From Sphingomonas sp. (GTDB taxonomy: Bacteria; Pseudomonadota; Alphaproteobacteria; Sphingomonadales; Sphingomonadaceae), in contig JAFKLY010000005.1 in assembly GCA_017304655.1 (NCBI GenBank), forward strand, positions 1 to 64,000: a stretch of DNA of 64,000 nt. Direction: 5' to 3'. Under the pieces are notes generated by a model that was not told the DNA's origin, did no database searches, and saw only the letters and a program-made list of their open reading frames with translations. Every line of letters starts with the position of its first letter. Position 1 is the first letter of the stretch. This document shows positions 45,452 to 55,389 of the stretch, piece by piece. Made by a program: the position numbers and the translations under genes.

Positions 45452-45528
45452 AACGCTCCGGCCAATCCATCCACAACTTTGTCCACCACGTGGTTGCGCT
45501 GGTGGAATCGCAGGGGTAAGCGAATTTC

Positions 45529-46191
45529 ATGGTGCCATCCGTCCGTATTGCGCCCTCCATCCTGTCAGCCGACTTCGCGCGGCTCGGCGAAGAAGTGCGC
45601 GCCGTCGACGCGGCAGGCGCGGACTGGATTCACGTCGACGTGATGGACGGGCATTTCGTCCCCAACATCACCATCGGCCCGATGGTGGTGAAGGCGCTCC
45701 GTCCGCACACGAGCAAGCCGCTCGACGTCCATCTGATGATCTCGCCGGTCGATTCGTTCCTCGATGCCTTTGCCGAGGCAGGCGCCGATATCCTGACCGT
45801 GCACCCCGAGGCCGGGCCGCACATTCACCGCACCGTCCAGCGCATCAAGGGGCTGGGCAAGAAAGCGGGCGTTTCGCTCAATCCGGCTACGCCAGCGAAA
45901 ATGCTCGATTACCTGCTGGAAGAGATTGACCTCGTGCTCATCATGAGCGTCAATCCCGGCTTTGGTGGACAAAGCTTCATCGAGAGCCAGCTCAGGAAGA
46001 TCGAGGCCGTGCGCAAGGCGATCGACAAGACGGGCAAGGACATCGCGCTGGAAGTCGATGGCGGCATCGACGCGCTGACGGCGCCGCGCGCCATCGCCGC
46101 CGGTGCGGACGTGCTCGTGGCCGGCACCGCCACCTTCCGCGGCGGCCCGGCGGCCTATGCCGACAACATCCGGGGTCTGCGCGGCCAATGA
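45529..46191 (+). CDS. rpe: Ribulose-phosphate 3-epimerase
   Basis: Rpe interconverts ribulose 5-phosphate and xylulose 5-phosphate in the pentose phosphate path. The 220-residue TIM barrel shows [33 protein letters not shown] with the metal-binding H and [23 protein letters not shown] and [20 protein letters not shown]. Its stop overlaps the start of the heparinase gene by four bases. The 77 bases after rsmB may hold a promoter. Confidence 0.96.
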   Translation: MVPSVRIAPSILSADFARLGEEVRAVDAAGADWIHVDVMDGHFVPNITIGPMVVKALRPHTSKPLDVHLMISPVDSFLDAFAEAGADILTVHPEAGPHIHRTVQRIKGLGKKAGVSLNPATPAKMLDYLLEEIDLVLIMSVNPGFGGQSFIESQLRKIEAVRKAIDKTGKDIALEVDGGIDALTAPRAIAAGADVLVAGTATFRGGPAAYADNIRGLRGQ

Positions 46192-47939
46192 GCTCCCGCC
46201 CGCTCCCGATGCCGGCGCCCGAGGCGCCCCAGGAAGACGGCATCGAGCCGGGCAAGCGACTGATTCGCCTTTCCGACGATCGTGGCCTTTCGCTTGCCGA
46301 GCGGCTGGCCAACCATTTCTACCGCATGACCTGGGCCACGCCGTTCCATTCCATGCGGCTCAAGGGCAAATATCCGCTCAAGCTGCTGGCGCTGCCTTAT
46401 GACGGCATCCCCGGCGACGCGCGGGCCGGCAAGGCACTGCGTGCGGGCTATTTCCTCTATCGCGGCATGAAGCAGCCGGTCGCCACGCTTGATTGGCGCA
46501 AGATCGACCAGCCCGCCGCCTTCGTCGATTATCTGCATGGCTTCCGCTGGCTGCGCGATCTCGCCGCCGCGACCAGCCGCGACAATGCCGTGCCGGTGGC
46601 CGAAGCGCAGATGCGCGCCTGGCTGGAAGCCCATGCCGAGCGGCCGAGCGAGCCGGCCTGGCGCGTGGACAATGCCGCCTGGCGCATCCTCCACTGGACC
46701 GCTTATTCGCCGCTGATCCTGTCCAGCGGTGATCTGGTCTATCGCAGCCTGGTGCTGAACGGCATTGCCCGCACGGCGCGCCATCTCGATCGCGGGGCGG
46801 ACAAGGCCCCGGTCGGCCTGCCGCGCGTCACGGCCTGGGCCGGCATCGTCGCGGCCAGCCTGCTGCTGCCGGGCGGCGAGCCGCGCCGCGTGTTCGGCGA
46901 AGCCGGCCTCAAGCGCGCGCTGGAAAGCGCCTTTTATGCCGATGGCGGCATCATCTCGCGCTCGCCGCTGGAGCAGATCGAGGCGATCACCCTGCTTGCC
47001 ATGCTGCGCGCCGTCTATGACGTGCGCCGGCAGGACCTGCCGCTGTTCCTGGGCCAGACGCTGGAGCGCATCGTCTCCGCTTTGCTCGGCATCCTGCATG
47101 GCGACGGCGCTCCGGGCAGCTGGCAGGGTGGTGCCCCGATCGACCCCGCCCGCATCACCGCCATCGTCGCCGCCTCCGGCATCCGCACCCGGCCCCTGCG
47201 CCAGGCCCGCGACTGGGGCTATCAGCGCCTCGCCGCCGGGCAGACGGTCGTGCAGGTGGACGCCGCGCCCCCGCCGGTCTCGCGCCTTGCCCGGTCCGGC
47301 TGCGCATCGACCGGCGCCTTTGAGCTCTCCGACGGGCCGACCCGCGTGATCGTCAATTGCGGCGGCGCGGCCATGCCCGGCACCTATCTGCCGGCCGATC
47401 TCACGCTCGGCCTGCGCACCACGGCCGCACACAGCACGCTGGTGCTCAGTGACAGCAACTCGACCGCCATTCTCGCCGACGGATCGCTCGGCAAGGGCGT
47501 GGCCGAAGTGGAGCTGGACCGGCACGAGCTGGAGCAGGGCAGCCGCCTGGAAGTCTCGCATGATGGCTATGCGCGGCGGCTGGGCTTCCTCCACCGCCGC
47601 ATCCTGATGCTCAGCCTGGAAGGGCGCGAGCTGCGCGGCGAGGACGTGCTGCTGCCCGTCGAGCGCCGCCGCAAGGTGCAGGATTGCCCGCTCGCCATCC
47701 GCTTCCACCTCGGCACCGAGGTCGAGCCGACTCTCACGGCGGACCGGCAGGGCGCGCTGCTGCGCCTGCCCAATGGCGCGCTCTGGCAGTTCCGCGTCGG
47801 CGACGGCGAGCTGAGCGTCGAGGACAGTCTCTGGGTCGACGGCGAAGGCCGGCCGCACCCGACGCAGCAGCTCGTGGTCAATGCGTCCACGGGATCGGGC
47901 GGCACGAGCATTGGCTGGCTGCTCAAGAAATCAGGTTAG
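46188..47939 (+). CDS. Heparinase II/III family protein
   Basis: A 583-residue protein. The N-terminal half (about 25-310) is helical, like the toroid of heparinase II/III lyases, with a W-rich patch [10 protein letters not shown] and FRWLRDLA. The C-terminal half (about 330-580) is the beta-sandwich domain with [15 protein letters not shown] and [12 protein letters not shown]. There is no signal peptide, so a cytoplasmic place is likely. In alphaproteobacteria such genes sit between rpe and purH; the substrate is not known and may not be heparin. Start coupled to rpe through ATGA. Confidence 0.88.
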   Translation: MSSRPLPMPAPEAPQEDGIEPGKRLIRLSDDRGLSLAERLANHFYRMTWATPFHSMRLKGKYPLKLLALPYDGIPGDARAGKALRAGYFLYRGMKQPVATLDWRKIDQPAAFVDYLHGFRWLRDLAAATSRDNAVPVAEAQMRAWLEAHAERPSEPAWRVDNAAWRILHWTAYSPLILSSGDLVYRSLVLNGIARTARHLDRGADKAPVGLPRVTAWAGIVAASLLLPGGEPRRVFGEAGLKRALESAFYADGGIISRSPLEQIEAITLLAMLRAVYDVRRQDLPLFLGQTLERIVSALLGILHGDGAPGSWQGGAPIDPARITAIVAASGIRTRPLRQARDWGYQRLAAGQTVVQVDAAPPPVSRLARSGCASTGAFELSDGPTRVIVNCGGAAMPGTYLPADLTLGLRTTAAHSTLVLSDSNSTAILADGSLGKGVAEVELDRHELEQGSRLEVSHDGYARRLGFLHRRILMLSLEGRELRGEDVLLPVERRRKVQDCPLAIRFHLGTEVEPTLTADRQGALLRLPNGALWQFRVGDGELSVEDSLWVDGEGRPHPTQQLVVNASTGSGGTSIGWLLKKSG

Positions 47940-47950
47940 GGGCAAGACGA

Positions 47951-49540
47951 ATGCAGGATGTGACGATCCGGCGGGCACTGTTGTCAGTGTCCGACAAATC
48001 CGGCCTTTCCGAGCTGGGTGCGGCGCTGGCGCGCCATGGTGTCGAGCTGGTCTCCACCGGCGGCACGGCCAAGGCGCTGCGCGAGGCGGGCCTCGCCGTG
48101 AAGGACATTTCCGAGCTGACCGGCTTCCCCGAGATGATGGACGGCCGCGTGAAGACGCTGCACCCCATCGTGCATGGCGGCCTGCTCGCGGTGCGCGACA
48201 ATGCCGAGCACGTCGCCTCGATGACCGAGCACGGCATCGGCGCGATCGATCTGGTGGTCGTCAATCTCTACCCCTTCGCCCAGACCGTGGCGAAAGGCGC
48301 CGAGCGCGACGAGATCATCGAGAATATCGACATTGGCGGCCCGTCGATGGTCCGCTCTGCCGCGAAGAACCACGCCAGCGTCACCATCGTCACCGATCCG
48401 GCCGACTATGCGCGCCTGATCGCCGAGATGGACGCGAAGGCCGGCGCCACCAGCTATGATTTCCGCCGCCTGTGCGCAGCCAAGGCCTATGCCGCCACGG
48501 CGGAATATGACGCCATGATCGCAAGCTGGTTCGCCTTTGCCGATCAGGGCCAGGCCTATCCGGAGACGCTCGCCGTGCCGCTGCGTCTTGCCAGTGCGCT
48601 CCGTTATGGCGAGAACCCGCACCAGTCCGCCGCTTTCTATGCCCCTGCCCGCCCCACGGTGCGCGGCATCGGCCAGGCAAGCCAGGTGCAGGGCAAGGAA
48701 CTCAGCTACAACAATCTCAACGATGCCGACGCCGCGCTCGGCCTCGTCGCCGAATTCCGTGACGGGCCGCCGACGGTCGTGATCGTCAAGCATGCCAATC
48801 CCTGTGGCGTGGCCACCGGCGCGACGCTGATCGAGGCCTATAAGAACGCGTTCGAGTGCGACAGCGTCTCGGCCTTTGGCGGGATCATCGCGGTCAATCG
48901 TCCGCTCGACGGGCCGACAGCCGAAGCGATCACCGAGATCTTCACCGAAGTCGTCGCCGCGCCGGACGCGGACGAGGCAGCCCGCGCCGTGTTCGCGAAG
49001 AAGAAGAACCTGCGCCTGCTGCTGCTCGGCGATCTGCCCGATCCGGCGCGCGCGGGACTGGAGATGAAGACCATTGCCGGCGGCATGCTCGTCCAGTCGC
49101 GCGACAATGGCCACATCAGCGCCGCCGATCTCAAGGTGGTGACCAAGCGCGCACCGAGCGAGCAGGAGCTCAAGGACTGCCTGTTCGCCTGGACCGTCGC
49201 CAAACATGTGAAGTCCAACGCCATCGTCTATGCCAAGGACGGCGTGACCGCCGGCATCGGCGCGGGGCAGATGAATCGGCGCGACAGCTCGCGCATCGCC
49301 GCGATGAAGGCAAAGGAAGCGGCCGAGACCTTCGGCTGGGACGAGCCGCGCACGATCGGCAGCGCCGTCGCGTCCGACGCGTTCTTCCCCTTCCCCGACG
49401 GCTTGCTCGCCGCGGCGGAAGCGGGCGCGAGCGCGGTCATCCAGCCGGGCGGATCCCTGAACGACGACACGGTGATCGCGGCCGCTGACGAGGCCGGGCT
49501 GGCCATGGTCTTCACCGGGATGCGCCACTTCCGCCATTGA
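47951..49540 (+). CDS. purH: Bifunctional AICAR formyltransferase / IMP cyclohydrolase
   Basis: PurH performs the last two steps of IMP synthesis. The 529-residue protein starts at the ATG at 47951 after AGGGGCAAG, 11 bases beyond the heparinase stop. The IMP cyclohydrolase domain has [29 protein letters not shown] and [15 protein letters not shown]. The formyltransferase domain has [21 protein letters not shown] and [11 protein letters not shown], and ends in TGMRHFRH. All active-site segments I know are present. Confidence 0.96.
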   Translation: MQDVTIRRALLSVSDKSGLSELGAALARHGVELVSTGGTAKALREAGLAVKDISELTGFPEMMDGRVKTLHPIVHGGLLAVRDNAEHVASMTEHGIGAIDLVVVNLYPFAQTVAKGAERDEIIENIDIGGPSMVRSAAKNHASVTIVTDPADYARLIAEMDAKAGATSYDFRRLCAAKAYAATAEYDAMIASWFAFADQGQAYPETLAVPLRLASALRYGENPHQSAAFYAPARPTVRGIGQASQVQGKELSYNNLNDADAALGLVAEFRDGPPTVVIVKHANPCGVATGATLIEAYKNAFECDSVSAFGGIIAVNRPLDGPTAEAITEIFTEVVAAPDADEAARAVFAKKKNLRLLLLGDLPDPARAGLEMKTIAGGMLVQSRDNGHISAADLKVVTKRAPSEQELKDCLFAWTVAKHVKSNAIVYAKDGVTAGIGAGQMNRRDSSRIAAMKAKEAAETFGWDEPRTIGSAVASDAFFPFPDGLLAAAEAGASAVIQPGGSLNDDTVIAAADEAGLAMVFTGMRHFRH

Positions 49541-49629
49541 GGCCGCGCGCCGGGCGATTGGCGAAGAAGCGAAAATCCGGTAGACTGCATGGTGAAGGGG
49601 GTTCAGCCAGCCTGAAAGGGTCTGTTGCC

Positions 49630-50013
49630 ATGCGCCTGCTGTCCATCGCAACCTCTCCGTCCACAAGCCTTCTGGCGCTGCTCCTCTCGCCGCTCCTGCT
49701 GCTGCCGGCGGTGCCCGCCGCCGCACATCACGGCTGGAGCAGCTATGACGCCACGCAGACGCTCACCATTGAAGCGCCGCTCAAGGCGCTCGCCTGGACC
49801 AATCCCCATGGCGCCGCCGCTGTGCGGCACAAGGGCCAGGACTGGACCGTGGTGCTCGCACCGATCACCCGCATGGAAGCGCGCGGCCTCTCCCGCGAGA
49901 TGCTCAAGCCCGGTCGCAAGGTGACGCTGATCGGCTATCCGCGCAGCGACGGCACGCCGGAGATGCGCATCGAGCGCGTGATCGTGAGCGGCACGACTTA
50001 CGAGCTGCGCTAG
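49630..50013 (+). CDS. DUF6152 periplasmic protein
   Basis: A 127-residue exported protein. The signal peptide is LLALLLSPLLLLPAVPAAA, cleaved near AAAHHGW, and the mature start HHGWSSYD with paired histidines is typical of DUF6152. The rest is beta-rich (LTIEAPLKALAWTNPHGAA; KPGRKVTLIGYP). The His pair could bind a metal, which is inference. AAAGGG precedes the ATG at 49630. It follows purH by 89 bases and is followed by 186 bases without a gene. Confidence 0.85.
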   Translation: MRLLSIATSPSTSLLALLLSPLLLLPAVPAAAHHGWSSYDATQTLTIEAPLKALAWTNPHGAAAVRHKGQDWTVVLAPITRMEARGLSREMLKPGRKVTLIGYPRSDGTPEMRIERVIVSGTTYELR

Positions 50014-50199
50014 ACGGGTCAAAGCGAACGAAGAAGCGGGCCGCGCGATAAGCTGCCAATTGCCGCCATTTTTTGGGCGGCGAAGGATATCCGCTCAGCC
50101 GTCGTTAAGGGACGTGCGCGCAGGCGCGCGATGCGTTAGTTCCCGAGGCGTGCCACAGATGCAGTTCCTTCCTCCAGCGCCCGAGGCTGACGGGCGCCC

Positions 50200-50958
50200 A
50201 TGAGCCGTGACAGGACCGAGCGCGGCTGGGCTGCGCAGCGCCGCAAGATCGGCCCGCTGGCGCTCACCATCGCGCTGCACATCATCGTCCTCACGCTGCT
50301 GCTCCTGCAAAAGGGCAATCCCATCCCCCGCCTGATCGAACCGGCGCTGACCACGATCGCGCTGCCCGCAGGCGATGACAGCGAGGAGGAGCCGGCCAAG
50401 GCGGAAGCCAAGGAACAACCCAAGGCGGAAGACAGCAAGGTGGCGGAAAAGCAGCCGGTGCCCCAGCCGCCGGCCGCGCCGCCCGTGGCGCCGGAGACGC
50501 CGGACGTGCCCATCGGCCCCTCCTGGCTCACCATGAGCCGCGCCGAGTTCGCCGCCAGCAACATCGCCAACATGCCGCGCGCCGCCAAGGCAGGACCACC
50601 GGCCCCGGATGGCGGCGACAGCAAGACTGCTTATGGCGCCGGCGAAGGGCCGGGCGGTGTGAAGCTCTACGACCCCGACTGGTATCGCCACCCCACCGAT
50701 GCCCAGCTCTCCGGCTATCTGCCGCCCAATGCGCCGCGCCGGGGCTGGGGTCTGGTCGCTTGCCAGACGGTCGCCAACTATCATGTCGACAATTGCCAGA
50801 CGCTCGGCGAATCGCCGCTCGGTTCCGGCTTCGGCCGCGCGGTGCGGGAAGCGGCCTGGCAGTTTCTCGTTCTGCCACCCAGGATTAACGGCAAGCCGAT
50901 GATCGGCGCCTGGGTCCGCATCCGCATCAGCTATGGGGAAACCGGCGATCCCGGCTGA
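50200..50958 (+). CDS. TonB-like membrane-anchored periplasmic protein
   Basis: A 252-residue protein. It has a basic N terminus, one membrane helix (about 19-38: LALTIALHIIVLTLLLL), an Ala/Pro/Lys/Glu-rich spacer (about 60-105) and a C-terminal domain with C-x-T...C (VACQTVANYHVDNCQTLGES) and GSGFGRAVREAAWQFLVLPP, like sphingomonad energy-transducer proteins. The two Cys may form a disulfide. It is not the TonB at 30142. It precedes the glycan operon by 83 bases, but a link is unproven. Confidence 0.8.
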   Translation: MSRDRTERGWAAQRRKIGPLALTIALHIIVLTLLLLQKGNPIPRLIEPALTTIALPAGDDSEEEPAKAEAKEQPKAEDSKVAEKQPVPQPPAAPPVAPETPDVPIGPSWLTMSRAEFAASNIANMPRAAKAGPPAPDGGDSKTAYGAGEGPGGVKLYDPDWYRHPTDAQLSGYLPPNAPRRGWGLVACQTVANYHVDNCQTLGESPLGSGFGRAVREAAWQFLVLPPRINGKPMIGAWVRIRISYGETGDPG

Positions 50959-51041
50959 CGCGGAGCGGCGCCCTTAACTCTTTGTTTAGCAATTTCGTTC
51001 ACTCCCGCAGGCGATCCATATGATCCGGGGGAAGCGCCTCA

Positions 51042-52574
51042 ATGTCACGTCCTGACCAGCCCGTCGATGTCGCGATCATCGGCGCCGGCCCGGCCGGCCT
51101 CACCGCCGCCTACCTGCTGACCAAGGCGGGCTATAGCGTCACCGTCATCGAGAAAGACCCGCATCAGGTCGGCGGCATCAGCCGCACCGTCGAGCATAAC
51201 GGCTTCCGCTTCGATATCGGCGGCCATCGCTTCTTCTCCAAGTCGAAGGAAGTGGTCGATCTCTGGAACGAGATCCTGCCGCATGACTTCATCGACCGGC
51301 CACGCATGAGCCGCATCTATTATCAGGGCCGCTTTTACAGCTATCCGCTGCGCGCCTTCGAGGCGCTGCGCAATCTGGGCCTCATCCGCTCGGCGCTGTG
51401 CATGCTGAGCTATGGCCAGGCCAAGCTGTTCCCGATCAAGCAGGTGAAGAGCTTCGAGGACTGGGTGATCAACCAGTTCGGCCGCAAGCTCTACTCTATC
51501 TTCTTCAAGACCTACACCGAGAAGGTGTGGGGCATGCCGTGCGACGAAATGTCGGCGGACTGGGCCGCGCAACGCATCAAGGGTCTCAGCCTTGGCGCCG
51601 CCGTGCTCGACGGGCTCAAGCGCAGCCTGGGCCTCAACAAGAAGCCCAATGACGGCATGGCGACCAAGACGCTGCTGGAGCATTTCCGCTATCCGCGCCT
51701 TGGCCCCGGCATGATGTGGGACGCCGCGCGCGACGCCGTGATCGCCGGCGGCAACCGGGTGCTGATGGGCCATGCGCTCAAGCAGCTCGCGATGGATCAA
51801 GTCACGGGCCGCTGGCGCGTCGCCGCGACCAACCGGGCGGGCGAGACCGTGACCATCAATGCCGCCCATGTCATCAGCTCCGCGCCGATGCGCGAGCTGG
51901 CGAGCCGCATCCATCCGGTGCCGGCCACGCTCGGCAATGCGCTGGCGCTCAATTATCGCGACTTCCTCACCGTCGCGCTGATGATCCGATCGGAAGACCT
52001 CTTCCCGGACAACTGGATCTACATTCACGATCCGCGCGTAAAGGTGGGCCGCGTGCAGAATTTCCGCAGCTGGTCGCCTGAAATGGTGCCGGACCCGGAG
52101 ATCGCCTGCGTGGGGCTGGAATATTTCTGCTTCGAGGGCGACGGGCTGTGGTCGTCGAGCGACGCGGACCTCATCGCCCTCGCCACCCGCGAGATGGAAG
52201 TGATGGGGCTGGTCAGCGCCGATCAGGTCGTCGGCGGCGCGGTCGTGCGGCAGGAAAAGGCCTATCCGGTCTATGACGAGACCTATGCCGACCATGTAAC
52301 CGCGATGCGCGAGGAGCTGGCGGAGGCCTATCCCACGCTTCACCTTGTCGGCCGCAACGGCATGCACCGCTACAATAATCAGGATCATGCGATGATGACG
52401 GCGATGCTGACCGTCCGCAACATCGAGGCGGGCGCGCGCATCTATGACATCTGGGCCGTCAACGAGGACGCCGAATATCATGAAGCGGGCAACGAGGGCG
52501 CGCTGACCGCCGGCGAGCGCGCTGCGCTGGAGAGCGAGCGCGCCGTACCGGCCCCGATCAAACGGATCGCCTGA
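51042..52574 (+). CDS. FAD-dependent oxidoreductase (UDP-galactopyranose mutase / PPOX-like fold)
   Basis: A 510-residue flavoprotein. The FAD-binding GxGxxG is IIGAGPAGLTAAYLL (12-26), followed by VIEKDPHQVGGISRT and FRFDIGGHRFFSK, and the C-terminal FAD segment HLVGRNGMHRYNNQDHAM. The subgroup with KVWGMPCDEMSADWAAQRIKG split after PCDEM occurs in polysaccharide and lipid-sugar loci. The reaction is unknown. It starts the operon with GtrA and a GT-C-like protein, 11 bases before GtrA. The ATG follows a GGGGGAAG ribosome-binding site. Confidence 0.88.
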   Translation: MSRPDQPVDVAIIGAGPAGLTAAYLLTKAGYSVTVIEKDPHQVGGISRTVEHNGFRFDIGGHRFFSKSKEVVDLWNEILPHDFIDRPRMSRIYYQGRFYSYPLRAFEALRNLGLIRSALCMLSYGQAKLFPIKQVKSFEDWVINQFGRKLYSIFFKTYTEKVWGMPCDEMSADWAAQRIKGLSLGAAVLDGLKRSLGLNKKPNDGMATKTLLEHFRYPRLGPGMMWDAARDAVIAGGNRVLMGHALKQLAMDQVTGRWRVAATNRAGETVTINAAHVISSAPMRELASRIHPVPATLGNALALNYRDFLTVALMIRSEDLFPDNWIYIHDPRVKVGRVQNFRSWSPEMVPDPEIACVGLEYFCFEGDGLWSSSDADLIALATREMEVMGLVSADQVVGGAVVRQEKAYPVYDETYADHVTAMREELAEAYPTLHLVGRNGMHRYNNQDHAMMTAMLTVRNIEAGARIYDIWAVNEDAEYHEAGNEGALTAGERAALESERAVPAPIKRIA

Positions 52575-52585
52575 TCGCCCGCGCC

Positions 52586-52993
52586 ATGACCCTGATTTCC
52601 GGCCTTCTGGGGCGCACCTATATCCGCTACGGGCTGGCGAGCGTCCTGGCACTCGGCAGTGACATGGGGCTGTTCCTGCTGTTCCTGCGCGCCGGCTTCT
52701 CGCCCGCGCCGGCCTCCGCGCTCGGCTACAGCTTCGGCATCCTCGTGCACTGGCTGATTTCCTCACGCCTTGTCTTTGCGCAGGGCGCCGCGCCGCGCGG
52801 ACCGGAGAGGACGCGACAGAAGGGCCTGTTCGTGGGCTCCGCGCTGGTGGGGCTTGCCATCACAACCGCCATCGTCGCGCTGGGCAGCCAGCTTGGCCTG
52901 ATGCCGATGATCGCCAAGCTCATTGCCATCGCGGTGAGCTTTCAGGCGACCTACATACTGCGCAAGGCGATCGTGTTCGCTTCCGCCGCATGA
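52586..52993 (+). CDS. GtrA family flippase-like protein
   Basis: A 135-residue protein with four membrane helices typical of GtrA: RYGLASVLALGSDMGLFLLF, ASALGYSFGILVHWLISSRLVF across the second, LFVGSALVGLAITTAIVAL and a last helix ending YILRKAIVF. GtrA proteins flip or translocate polyprenyl-linked glucose for O-antigen modification. It overlaps the downstream GT-C-like gene by four bases (ATGA at 52990-52993). Confidence 0.9.
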   Translation: MTLISGLLGRTYIRYGLASVLALGSDMGLFLLFLRAGFSPAPASALGYSFGILVHWLISSRLVFAQGAAPRGPERTRQKGLFVGSALVGLAITTAIVALGSQLGLMPMIAKLIAIAVSFQATYILRKAIVFASAA

Positions 52994-54786
52994 AGGACGG
53001 CCCGATCTTCACCGCAAGCGGCAGCCGGCTGATCCTCATCGGCCTGTGGCTGGCGACCTGCGTCACGCTGATCGCCGCGACCTGGCAATTCATCGTGCCG
53101 CTCAACTTCCGCGATCCGGACGACGCGCTGCGCCTCGTGCAGGTGCGGGATCTGCTGGCGGGGCAGAGCTGGTTCGACGTCACCCAATATCGCATCCTGC
53201 CGCCGGGCGGCACGCCGATGCACTGGTCGCGCCTCGTCGACCTGCCGATTGCGCTGATGCTGGCGGCGCTGGAGCCGCTGCTGGGCACACCGCTCGCCGA
53301 ACGAATCACGCTCGTCACCATCCCGCTCATCCTGCTGCTGCTGAGCGCGCTGCTCGTCTATGCCATCGCTCGCCGACTGGCGCTGGGGCGCGGCACCGCA
53401 CTGCTCGCGGTCACCCTGCTGCTGAGCGCGCTGTCCATCCTCATCCAATATGCGCCGCTGCGTATCGACCATCATGGCACGCAGGTGCTTTATGGCGCGC
53501 TTGCCATCTGGGCGCTCATTCGCACGGACCGGACGGACGGGCGCCTCGGCCTCATCGCCGGCGCCGCCACCGCCGCCTGGCTGCAGGTCTCGGCCGAGGG
53601 CCTGCCTTATGCGGTGGCGATCGGCGGCCTTTATGGCCTGCGCCACATGCTCGTCCCCGGCCGCTGGCGCGACATGCGCAATTATGTGGCAGCGCTCACC
53701 GGCGTTTCCGCGCTGTTCCTCTTCGGCACGCATGATCTGGCCGATGCGCTGGTGCCCTGGTGCGATTCGCTCTCGCCCGCCTATCTGCTGCCGCTCATCC
53801 TCGTGACCGGCGTCATGCTCGGCTTCCATCCGCTCACGGGCGACGCGACGCTGGTGCGCCGGGCGCTGCCGCTGGTGCTGGCCGCCGGCGCGGGTGCCGC
53901 CAGTTTCCTGCTGGTTGCGCGCGATTGCCTCGCCGGCCCGTTCCAGTCGCTCGATCCCATCGTTTACCAGCTCTGGTATCTGGCCGTGCGGGAAGGGCTG
54001 CCGATCTGGGACCAGAAGCCGGACCTGCAGGCCATCATCCTCGTCCCCGCCCTGCTCGGCTTTGCCGGCTCCGCGTTGGCGCTGGCACGCACGCGCGCCG
54101 CGAACGAGCGGGAAGCCTGGGCCTGCCTGATCGTCATGCAGATCGTCGCCTTCGCCGTCTCGCTTTCGGTGATGCGTGCCATGGCCTTCGCCCATCTGCT
54201 CGCGCTACCCGGCAATGCCGTGCTCGTCATCGCCCTGATGCGCCAGGCCCAGCGCCTGCGCCTGCCGCCGCTGCGCGTGCTGCTGACCGCGAGCTGCGTG
54301 CTCGCCACGCCCATTGGCGCCTCGGCGATCATCACGGCGCTGCTCAACAGTGGCGAGCCGGAAGCCGGCAATGCGAGCGGGGTGCCGGACCGGTTCCACT
54401 GCACGACCTACGCCACCTTGCGCGGGCTGGACGCATTGCCGCCCGCCCTGCTCTTCACCCCGCTCGATATCGGCGCGCACATGCTGGTCTATACGCGCCA
54501 CAGCGTTATGGCGACCGGGCATCACCGCAACGCGATCGGCATGAAGGAAGTGCTGCAAGCCTTCACCGCCACGCCGGACGCGGCGCGGCAGATCGTCACC
54601 GATTCAGGCGCGCACTATCTGGTGCTGTGCCTGGGTGAGAACGAGATCGAGCGCTATCGCACGCTCTATCCGCGCAGCCTGAGCGCCGCGCTGGCGCGAG
54701 GGCGCCCGCCCGCCTGGCTGGAGCCGGTGCCGATGCGCCCCGGCGAACCGGTGAAGGTCTATCGGATCGCCCGCCCCGCCGCCTGA
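52990..54786 (+). CDS. GT-C-type polytopic membrane protein (putative glycosyltransferase)
   Basis: A 598-residue membrane protein with about 11-12 helices and a soluble C-terminal part. After the first helix it has FRDPDDALRLVQVRDLLAG, an acidic motif in the place where GT-C enzymes (ArnT, STT3, AglB) keep catalytic Asp residues, and later RIDHHGTQV. That arrangement fits use of a lipid-linked sugar donor at the outer face of the membrane. I do not recognise a named family. Its overlap with GtrA suggests that GtrA delivers its donor. Substrate unknown. Confidence 0.75.
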   Translation: MKDGPIFTASGSRLILIGLWLATCVTLIAATWQFIVPLNFRDPDDALRLVQVRDLLAGQSWFDVTQYRILPPGGTPMHWSRLVDLPIALMLAALEPLLGTPLAERITLVTIPLILLLLSALLVYAIARRLALGRGTALLAVTLLLSALSILIQYAPLRIDHHGTQVLYGALAIWALIRTDRTDGRLGLIAGAATAAWLQVSAEGLPYAVAIGGLYGLRHMLVPGRWRDMRNYVAALTGVSALFLFGTHDLADALVPWCDSLSPAYLLPLILVTGVMLGFHPLTGDATLVRRALPLVLAAGAGAASFLLVARDCLAGPFQSLDPIVYQLWYLAVREGLPIWDQKPDLQAIILVPALLGFAGSALALARTRAANEREAWACLIVMQIVAFAVSLSVMRAMAFAHLLALPGNAVLVIALMRQAQRLRLPPLRVLLTASCVLATPIGASAIITALLNSGEPEAGNASGVPDRFHCTTYATLRGLDALPPALLFTPLDIGAHMLVYTRHSVMATGHHRNAIGMKEVLQAFTATPDAARQIVTDSGAHYLVLCLGENEIERYRTLYPRSLSAALARGRPPAWLEPVPMRPGEPVKVYRIARPAA

Positions 54787-55284
54787 TCAGGCCGGGATGA
54801 AGCGCATCGCCACGCCGTTCATGCAGTAGCGCTGGCCCGTCGGCATCGGCCCATCGTCGAAGACGTGGCCGAGATGCCCACCGCAGCGCGCACAATGCAC
54901 TTCCGTGCGGACATAACCCAGATCGCGATCCGTGCTGGTGCCGATCGCCTTGGGCAACGGCCGCCAGAAGCTCAGCCAGCCGGTGCCGCTGTCATATTTG
55001 GTGCGCGAATCGAACAGCGGCAGCGCGCAGCCGGCACAGACGAAGGTGCCCTTGCGCTTCTCCTTGTTGAGTGGCGAGGTGAAGGGATATTCCGTCGAGG
55101 CCTGGCGCAACACTGCATAGGCCTGCGGGCTCAGGCGTTTGCGCCACTCCGCGTCGCTGAGCTGGAATGGGGCGGCTGGTCGCTTGCTTGAAGAAGCCGC
55201 GCGCGCGAAGCCCATCGTCGCCATGAGGCCGAGCAGGGCGCCGCCACCCACCAGAGTCCGCCGATCGATCATCATCCGCGTCAT
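54787..55284 (-). CDS. msrB: Exported peptide-methionine (R)-S-oxide reductase MsrB
   Basis: MsrB reduces the R epimer of methionine sulfoxide. From the ATG at 55284 (AGGG upstream) it has 165 residues. The N terminus IDRRTLVGGGALLGLMATMGFARA is a Tat-like signal with twin Arg at 8-9. The mature part has zinc Cys pairs C83/C86 and C131/C134, the GTGWLSFWRPL motif and the catalytic C154 in RYCMNG. It would act in the periplasm like the MsrA at 16458. It follows a histidine kinase gene on the same strand by 105 bases. Neighbour on the right end is convergent with the GT-C gene. Confidence 0.93.
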   Translation of the reverse strand: MTRMMIDRRTLVGGGALLGLMATMGFARAASSSKRPAAPFQLSDAEWRKRLSPQAYAVLRQASTEYPFTSPLNKEKRKGTFVCAGCALPLFDSRTKYDSGTGWLSFWRPLPKAIGTSTDRDLGYVRTEVHCARCGGHLGHVFDDGPMPTGQRYCMNGVAMRFIPA

Positions 55285-55389
55285 TGCCTTGCCCTCTTGT
55301 GGCTGGTCAGCCTGCAATGTGGCGATGCGTCCGGGCAGGCGCAAGCACCCAGAAAGGCTGAGTTGCGCCAGCCAACTCGCGCAGAGGCC

